The notes beneath the pieces were generated by a model, which was given only the letters and a program-made list of their open reading frames with translations, did no database searches and was not told the origin of the DNA. A stretch of DNA of 64,000 nt from Amycolatopsis bartoniae (lineage in GTDB: Bacteria; Actinomycetota; Actinomycetes; Mycobacteriales; Pseudonocardiaceae): the NCBI RefSeq assembly GCF_014191255.1, contig NZ_JACHWH010000013.1, positions 1-64,000 of the forward strand, written 5' to 3'. Shown here piece by piece: positions 58,592-64,000 of this stretch; the stretch's first letter is position 1; each line of letters begins with the position of its first letter. The position numbers were made by a program, and so were the translations under genes.

Positions 58592-60973
58592 TTGACCGAC
58601 AACACCCCCAGCTACGACCCGCCGCTGCTCGGGGTCCAGGTGGTCGATCTCGTGTCCGGTCCCATGCAGGCCGTCGGCCGGCACCTCCTGGACCTCGGCG
58701 CCTCCGTGCACCGAGTGCGGCTGAGCGGCGTGACCAGCGACGCCGGCTTCGGACCCGTCGTCGACGGTGTGGCGCTCGGCAGCGTGCTCGCCACCCGCGG
58801 CGCCACGGAGTCGGCGCTCACTCCGGACTCGCAGAGCTGGCAGGACCTGCTCGCGGGCGCCGACCTGCTCATCGAGAACACGGCGCCGGGAAGTGCGGCG
58901 GAAAGCAGGCTCGACGTCGAGGCGATCCGCCGGGCGCACCCGTCCCTGGTGATCCTGTCGATCAGCGACTTCGGCCGTGGCAACGCGTTCAGCACCTGGC
59001 AGGCCACCTCACCGGTCTTCCACGCACTGACCAGCGAACTGTCGCGCTCCGGCCTGCCCGGCCGGCCGCCGCTCATCCCGCCCGCCGAGCTGCCTTACGA
59101 CGTCGCGGCGGCTCAGGCCGTGTTCCAGCTGCTGAGCCTCTACCTCGACCGGCTGCGCACCGGAGCCGGAAACCGGATCGACTTCTCCGTCCTCGACGGC
59201 GCGATGCAGACGCTCGATCCCGCCTACGGCATGGCCGGCAGCGCCGCGGCCGGCGTCCCGCCCAGCCAGGCGCCCCGCGGCCGGACCGACGAGCGGTACA
59301 GGTACCCCATCATCCCGTGCAAAGACGGGTTCGCCCGCATCTGCATACTGGCCAAGCGCCAGTGGCGCGGCATGTTCGAATGGCTGGGCAGGCCCGAGGA
59401 ATTCGCCGACGCGAAGTACGACAACCTCATGGTCCGGTTCAGTTCGCCGACGCTGCTGCCCGCGATCGCCCGCCTCTTCGCCGACAAGACCCGTGCCGAA
59501 CTCGAACAGCAAGGCCAGGAACACGGCGTTCCCACCGCCGCCGTCCTGACGCTGGACGAAGCGCTGCAAACCGAACAGATCAAGGCACGGGCGTTCCTGC
59601 GCGACGTCGAACTCGCCCCGGGCGTCACCAGGCCGGTCCCAGCCGGTGTCGTCGAGATCGACGGCGCCCGTGCGTGGGCCGACAACGTCCCCGCCGCCCC
59701 TGCACCGAGCCGCACGGTGGAGCGCACCGGCGGTCGCCCCAGCGGCCTTCCGCTCTCGGGACTGCGGATCCTCGACCTCGGGGTCATCGTGGTCGGCGGC
59801 GACACCGGCCGCCTCTTCGGCGATCTCGGCGCCGATGTCATCAAGGTCGAGAACTCCGCCTTTCCGGACGGCGCCCGCGCCGCGCAAGGCGCGACCGGAA
59901 TGGCGGCCGGCTTCGCCTCCGGGCACCGCAACAAGCGCAGTATCGGAATCAACCTGCGCGATCCCGAAGGCCACCGGCTCGTGCGCGAGCTCGCCCGGTC
60001 CGCCGACATCGTCCTGACGAACTTCAAGCCGGGAGTGATCAACTCTCTCGGCCTCGACTACGCCTCGCTCCAGGACGTCAACCCCGGCCTCGTCGTCGTC
60101 GACAGCTCGGCGTTCGGCCCGACCGGCCCCTGGGCCAGGCGTCTCGGCTACGGCCCGCTCGTCCGGGCCGCCGCCGGCTGCACCGACCAGTGGGTCTACC
60201 CGGGCGAACCGGGCAGCTTCAGTGATGCCGTCACCGTCTACCCGGACCACGTCTGCGCCCGGGTCGGCGCCTTCGCCGCGCTCGCCCTGCTCATCCGGCG
60301 CCGGCGGACCGGACGCGGTGGCTCGGTCAGCGTCGCTCAGTCCGAGGTGATGCTCAGCCACTTCGCCACGAAGATCGCCGCCGGTGCACGCGCGGACCGG
60401 CCCGAGCACGACGCGCCATGGGGCCTGTTCCCCGCCGCGGGCGACGACGAATGGGTGGCGGTGACCATCCGTGGCAACGCGGACTGGAACGCACTGTGTT
60501 CGGTGATCGACCGGCCCGACCTGTCGGCCGACCCGTCGCTCGCCGACGCCGCCGGCCGGGACGCCCAACGTGACCGCGTCGACGGAGCGGTCGCGGCGTG
60601 GACCGCGCTGCACTCTCCTGCCGATGCGATGGCCGCCCTGCAGGCCGCCGGCGTCCCGGCCGGCGCGATGCTGCGTGGAATCGACCTGCCTGAGTGGGAC
60701 TACTACCGCGCACGCCGGTCCTTCCGCGACGAGCCCCACCCGCTCAGCCCGGAGCCCTATGTGCTGGAAAACGTGCAGATCCACGCCGACGGAATCACCG
60801 ATCCGCCACTGCGGCCCGCGCCCCTGCTCGGTGAGCAGACCTACGAGATCGCCCGGGAACTGCTGGACCTCGACACCACCCAGGTCGACGATTTCGTACG
60901 GCGGGGAGTGCTCGAAGCCAACACCGCGCGGGTCGAGCCGGCGTCGGGCGGCGTCACGGCCGACGCGGGCTGA
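58592..60973 (+). CDS. Double-domain class III CoA-transferase
   Basis: A 793-residue protein made of two CaiB/BaiF-type halves in one chain. Domain 1 (to about 395) starts with VQVVDLVSGPMQAVGRHLLDLGA and is divergent. Domain 2 (from about 410) has LRILDLGVIVVGGDTGRLFGDLGADVIKVEN, NKRSIGINLRDPEG and SSAFGPTGPW and looks closer to active enzymes. Single-domain relatives form intertwined dimers, so this fusion could act as a pseudo-dimer with one active site. TTG 58592 was chosen because AAGGAGG stands six bases upstream; the frame is open further upstream without a good site. The lysR gene follows. Confidence 0.87.
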   Translation: MTDNTPSYDPPLLGVQVVDLVSGPMQAVGRHLLDLGASVHRVRLSGVTSDAGFGPVVDGVALGSVLATRGATESALTPDSQSWQDLLAGADLLIENTAPGSAAESRLDVEAIRRAHPSLVILSISDFGRGNAFSTWQATSPVFHALTSELSRSGLPGRPPLIPPAELPYDVAAAQAVFQLLSLYLDRLRTGAGNRIDFSVLDGAMQTLDPAYGMAGSAAAGVPPSQAPRGRTDERYRYPIIPCKDGFARICILAKRQWRGMFEWLGRPEEFADAKYDNLMVRFSSPTLLPAIARLFADKTRAELEQQGQEHGVPTAAVLTLDEALQTEQIKARAFLRDVELAPGVTRPVPAGVVEIDGARAWADNVPAAPAPSRTVERTGGRPSGLPLSGLRILDLGVIVVGGDTGRLFGDLGADVIKVENSAFPDGARAAQGATGMAAGFASGHRNKRSIGINLRDPEGHRLVRELARSADIVLTNFKPGVINSLGLDYASLQDVNPGLVVVDSSAFGPTGPWARRLGYGPLVRAAAGCTDQWVYPGEPGSFSDAVTVYPDHVCARVGAFAALALLIRRRRTGRGGSVSVAQSEVMLSHFATKIAAGARADRPEHDAPWGLFPAAGDDEWVAVTIRGNADWNALCSVIDRPDLSADPSLADAAGRDAQRDRVDGAVAAWTALHSPADAMAALQAAGVPAGAMLRGIDLPEWDYYRARRSFRDEPHPLSPEPYVLENVQIHADGITDPPLRPAPLLGEQTYEIARELLDLDTTQVDDFVRRGVLEANTARVEPASGGVTADAG

Positions 60974-60986
60974 ACCGGCCTATGAT

Positions 60987-61005
60987 CGGTGACAGTGAGT
61001 CACCG
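60987..61005. promoter_or_regulatory. Inverted repeat CGGTGAC-N5-GTCACCG before lysR
   Basis: A perfect 7-base inverted repeat between the CoA-transferase stop and the LysR start (61026). A likely autoregulatory site or, less likely, a terminator. Confidence 0.45.
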
Positions 61006-61025
61006 AGGACACGTGGGACGGCCAG

Positions 61026-61949
61026 ATGGAGATCGACTTCACCCGCCTGAAGTACTTCCTGGCGGTCGCGGACGAACTGCACTTCAAGCGCGCCGCCGAG
61101 CGGCTGCACATCACGCCACCGCCGCTGAGCAAGCAGATCAAGCTGCTCGAACGCGAGCTCGGCGGCGCGCTGTTCGAACGCGACTACCACGAGGTCCGCC
61201 TGACGCCCCTCGGCGAAGCACTGGTCGAACCGGTCCGGCGGATCCTCGAACAGGTAGCCGAACTGAAGGTCACCGCCGACACCGTCATCAAGCAGGTCGC
61301 ACCGCTGCGCGTCGGCGCCACCGCTTACGCCCCGTCGGACCTGGTCAACGCGTTCGAAGACGCCGTGGCGGGCCTGACTTCGACTCCGACCGTCTTCAGC
61401 ATCCCCGGTTCCGCGGCCGAGGTGGCCGCCCACCTCGTCGCGGGGCACCTCGACCTGGGCTTGATCCACCTGCCGCCGACCGACGAACGCATCGACTACC
61501 GCGTCATCGCCAGGTACCGCAGCGGCATCGCGGTGCGCAGCGACGACCCGCTGGCCGAAAAGGACCTCATCGTCCTCGACGACCTGCGCGACCGGGAGGT
61601 CGCCGTCGACTTCGCCGGCGCCAACCCGTTCATCCTGGCCCAGCTGACCCGCCGGCTCACCGCCCGCGGGATCACCAAGCTCGTCCAAGCCAGCCCGACC
61701 GGAAGGGGCAGCGAGATCGAGGTCGCCGCGCAGGTCCGTTCGCGCCACCTGGTCGTGCTGATCAGCTACGCGCCGACTTCCTTCCTCGGCCGGGTGTTCT
61801 CGCCGCCGGAGTTCACGCTCATCCCGATCGACGAAGACAGCTGGGAGCCCGGCGAGCTGGCCATCGCGTGGGCACGCGAGCGACGCAGGCAGCACGTCGC
61901 TCTCGAGCCGGCCATCGAGGAGCTGGCGGCGGCCTTCCACACACCGTGA
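61026..61949 (+). CDS. LysR-family transcriptional regulator
   Basis: A 307-residue LysR regulator. The N-terminal winged HTH (about 5-64) reads LKYFLAVADELHFKRAAERL and then PPLSKQIKLLERELGGALF. The C-terminal effector domain has the periplasmic-binding fold. Its position between the double CoA-transferase and the BVMO/esterase unit, and the absence of the repeated operator here, suggest that it controls the right-hand module in response to an aromatic or acyl effector (inference). Confidence 0.9.
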   Translation: MEIDFTRLKYFLAVADELHFKRAAERLHITPPPLSKQIKLLERELGGALFERDYHEVRLTPLGEALVEPVRRILEQVAELKVTADTVIKQVAPLRVGATAYAPSDLVNAFEDAVAGLTSTPTVFSIPGSAAEVAAHLVAGHLDLGLIHLPPTDERIDYRVIARYRSGIAVRSDDPLAEKDLIVLDDLRDREVAVDFAGANPFILAQLTRRLTARGITKLVQASPTGRGSEIEVAAQVRSRHLVVLISYAPTSFLGRVFSPPEFTLIPIDEDSWEPGELAIAWARERRRQHVALEPAIEELAAAFHTP

Positions 61950-62076
61950 CCGGCCACCTTTCCCGGGCGGCGGCGTAGCCGTTTCAGTTCGAAAATCCGC
62001 CGCCGTTCGCCGCGCCGGTGATGCGGCGGAGGCGAGCTACCTGGAAGGCGTGGAGTCGGGTGCTCAGCCTCGCGGT

Positions 62077-63750
62077 TCAGACCGGCTGGCGGCCCGCTTG
62101 TTCGGACCGGCACTCGAAGCCCTCGTAGTTCTTCTGCGCCACCTCGTCGATCTCCGTCTGGTAGAGGGCGTTGCCGCCGAGGTAGGGCATGAAGACTCGC
62201 GGTTTGCCGGGGATGTTCGCGCCCATGTACCACGAGTCCGTTTGCGGCCAGAGGGTCTCGTTGGCCGTGTCGGTGCAGTGCTGGGTCCAGCGAGCCTGGG
62301 CCTCCAGGTCGGCCTCGATGCGGTCGACGTGCTGCTCCTGGAGATGTTCGAGCAGTGTGGTCAGCCAGTTGACGTGCTGCTCGATGGAGTTGATGACGTT
62401 GCTGAGGACCGAGGGGCTGCCCGGGCCGGTCAGCATGAACAGGTTGGGGAAACCATGTGCGGCGATCCCGAGGTACGTCTGGGGTCCAGACGCCCATGCG
62501 TCTTGCAGCTTGCGTCCCTCGACGCCTTCGATGTTGAGGCCGAAGAGCGGACCGGTCATCGCGTCGAAGCCGGTCGCGAAGACGATGACGTCCGCCTCGA
62601 TCAGCTTGCCGCTGGCCGACACGACGCCTTCCGGGGTGATGCGGTCGATGGGATCGGCGCGGATGTCCTCCAGGGTCACGTTGGGCCGGTTGAACGTCTC
62701 GTAGTACCCCGTGTCGACGATCTGGCGCTTGGTGCCGATGGGGTAGCGCGGCATGAGCTTCTCGGCCGTCTCCGGGTCCTTGACGATGGACCGGATCTTG
62801 CGCCGGACGAACTCCGCCGCTTCCTCGTTGGCCGCCGGATCGGTCATCGTGTCGAGGTAACCGAAGGGGAAGGCGCCGGCGGCGCTCTGCCAGAGCTGCT
62901 CGAAGAAGGCTTCGCGCTCCTCGGGGCTGTCGTCGAAGGTCTTCTTGGTGCCGAAGATCTCCCACAGCCGGCGGGTCTTCGCGGTGTCGCCGAGCTGCGC
63001 CGTCATCTGCTGCATGCGCTCGAGCGAGGCGTCGACGACCTCGGGGGTGAGTGGTACGTTCCAGGCCGGGATGGTGAACTGCGGGGTTCGCTGCAGGACC
63101 GTGAGGTGAGCGGCGGTCTGCGCGATCACCGGTGCGGCCTGCACCCCGGAGGACCCCGTCCCGATCTGGACGACCCGCTTGCCGCTGAAGTCGACCTCGC
63201 GCTCCCGCGGCCACCGGCCGGTGTGGAACCAGTCGCCGCGGAAGGTGTTCAGGCCGGGGATGTCGGGGACCTGCGAGTCGGACAGGCAGCCCACCGCGGA
63301 GATCAGGAAGCGGGCGCGGACCCGGTGGCCCCGGTCGGTCTCGACGACCCACTGCCGGGCCGGCTCGTCCCAGGCCGCGCGGGTGACCGCCGTGTCGAAC
63401 CGGATGTCGCGGCGCAGGTCGTAGCGCTCGGCGACGTGGCGGGCGTAGTCGAGGATGGCGGGCTGGCGGGAGAACCGCTCGGGCCAGCGGTACTGGTAGT
63501 CGCTCCGCAGCTCCGGGTCGAAGGCGTAGTTGTAGACGAGGCTCTCGGCGTCGCACCGGGCGCCGGGGTAGGTGTTCCAGTACCACGTCCCGCCGACGTC
63601 GGACCCCCGCTCGAAGACCACGGTGGACAGACCGAGCTGGCGCACTCGGTGGAGCATGTACATGCCGGCGAACCCGGCTCCGACGACGATCGTGTCGTAC
63701 TCGTCGGCGATCGCGCCGGTGTCCGGCGTCGAGGTCTCAGCGGAGGCCAT
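62077..63750 (-). CDS. Baeyer-Villiger monooxygenase (flavin)
   Basis: A 557-residue type I BVMO. FAD loop GAGFAG is at 24-29, NADP loop GTGSSG near 200, and the fingerprint FxGxxxHxxxWP at 170-181 (Phe170, Gly172, His176, Trp180, Pro181). It shares motif spacing with the BVMO at 45754 but differs clearly in the middle domain. It starts at ATG 63748-63750, 15 bases after the esterase stop. It converts a ketone or cyclic ketone to an ester or lactone for that esterase. Confidence 0.92.
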   Translation of the reverse strand: MASAETSTPDTGAIADEYDTIVVGAGFAGMYMLHRVRQLGLSTVVFERGSDVGGTWYWNTYPGARCDAESLVYNYAFDPELRSDYQYRWPERFSRQPAILDYARHVAERYDLRRDIRFDTAVTRAAWDEPARQWVVETDRGHRVRARFLISAVGCLSDSQVPDIPGLNTFRGDWFHTGRWPREREVDFSGKRVVQIGTGSSGVQAAPVIAQTAAHLTVLQRTPQFTIPAWNVPLTPEVVDASLERMQQMTAQLGDTAKTRRLWEIFGTKKTFDDSPEEREAFFEQLWQSAAGAFPFGYLDTMTDPAANEEAAEFVRRKIRSIVKDPETAEKLMPRYPIGTKRQIVDTGYYETFNRPNVTLEDIRADPIDRITPEGVVSASGKLIEADVIVFATGFDAMTGPLFGLNIEGVEGRKLQDAWASGPQTYLGIAAHGFPNLFMLTGPGSPSVLSNVINSIEQHVNWLTTLLEHLQEQHVDRIEADLEAQARWTQHCTDTANETLWPQTDSWYMGANIPGKPRVFMPYLGGNALYQTEIDEVAQKNYEGFECRSEQAGRQPV

Positions 63751-63765
63751 GTCGAGTTCTCCCCC

Positions 63766-64000
63766 TCATTCCGCGGTGTGCCGCAGGACGAACTGCCCGA
63801 TCCGGTCGACGCCCTGCTGGGCCTCGGGGTAGAGCGGGAAGAGCTGGTAGCAGTGGAACAGCCCCGGTTCGGGCTGGTACTCGACGACGCCACCGGCCGC
63901 CTTGACCTTGTCGACCAGGCGCTCGGCGTCGGAGAGCAGGACTTCGGCGGTGCCGACCTGGACCAGCAGCGGCGGCAGTCCCGACAGGTCGGCATTGAGC
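63766..64000 (-). CDS. C-terminal end of HSL-family alpha/beta hydrolase (partial)
   Basis: The last 77 residues of an esterase whose start lies beyond the window. They contain LSGLPPLLVQVGTAEVLLSDAERL, with the catalytic-Asp segment, and FHCY with the catalytic His. This is exactly the segment missing from the paralogue at 47379. The stop TGA is at 63766-63768, 15 bases before the BVMO start, so the two genes form an esterase-BVMO unit. Confidence 0.82.
   Translation of the reverse strand, partial: LNADLSGLPPLLVQVGTAEVLLSDAERLVDKVKAAGGVVEYQPEPGLFHCYQLFPLYPEAQQGVDRIGQFVLRHTAE

Overview
The window is GC-rich chromosomal DNA with GTG and TTG starts, four-base start/stop overlaps, an NDMA-dependent alcohol dehydrogenase and F420/FMN-type luciferase-like oxidoreductases. 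This points to a high-GC actinomycete, most likely a Pseudonocardiaceae-like or Amycolatopsis-like organism (inference from content only). Almost every gene belongs to a catabolic system that activates an organic acid or terpenoid/steroid-like compound to a CoA thioester and beta-oxidises it. I count four adenylate-forming CoA ligases, seven acyl-CoA dehydrogenases, four intact crotonases plus one remnant, six short-chain dehydrogenases (one broken), two thiolase-fold proteins, three class III CoA-transferase-fold proteins (one an AMACR-type racemase), an HMG-CoA lyase, a P450 with a candidate ferredoxin, a GMC oxidoreductase, two Baeyer-Villiger monooxygenases and a branched-chain-amino-acid-type ABC importer.

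Layout. The left edge holds the end of an MFS transporter. From 0.3 to 51 kb the genes form short, mostly divergent units, and nearly every divergent promoter carries one copy (once, two) of the near-palindrome YAGGATMCTATA, best written ATTAGGATCCTAAT. Twelve copies are listed. They tie together ferredoxin/ligase, thiolase, a nine-gene minus-strand operon (7.4-17.4 kb), the solute-binding protein, GMC oxidoreductase, amidohydrolase and aldehyde dehydrogenases, a luciferase-like protein, ACAD/racemase, P450/CoA-transferase, an ACAD pair, ligase/alcohol dehydrogenase/ABC transporter, and two broken dehydrogenases. A GntR/FCD regulator at 35.5 kb sits downstream of the P450 unit and is the best local candidate for the protein reading these sites. 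The site resembles the known operator of the FCD-family regulator VanR.

From 49.5 to 53.6 kb the DNA is decaying. It holds a frameshifted zinc alcohol dehydrogenase, an SDR broken into several frames, an old-yellow-enzyme gene with an internal deletion and an inverted half, and a scrap of an IS5-type transposase. Other damage is scattered through the left part: a DoxX frameshift, a crotonase remnant, a 42-bp tandem duplication in an aldehyde dehydrogenase, an esterase that has lost its catalytic-Asp segment, and a ligase without the usual P-loop or lysine.

From 53.6 to 64 kb a second module lacks the operator. It contains crotonase, Ltp2-like thiolase, a DUF35 protein and two ACADs in one operon, an arrangement like the steroid side-chain retro-aldol modules. 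A double-domain CoA-transferase, a LysR regulator and a second esterase/Baeyer-Villiger pair follow. The substrate cannot be named from sequence alone. I saw no tRNA, rRNA or CRISPR array.
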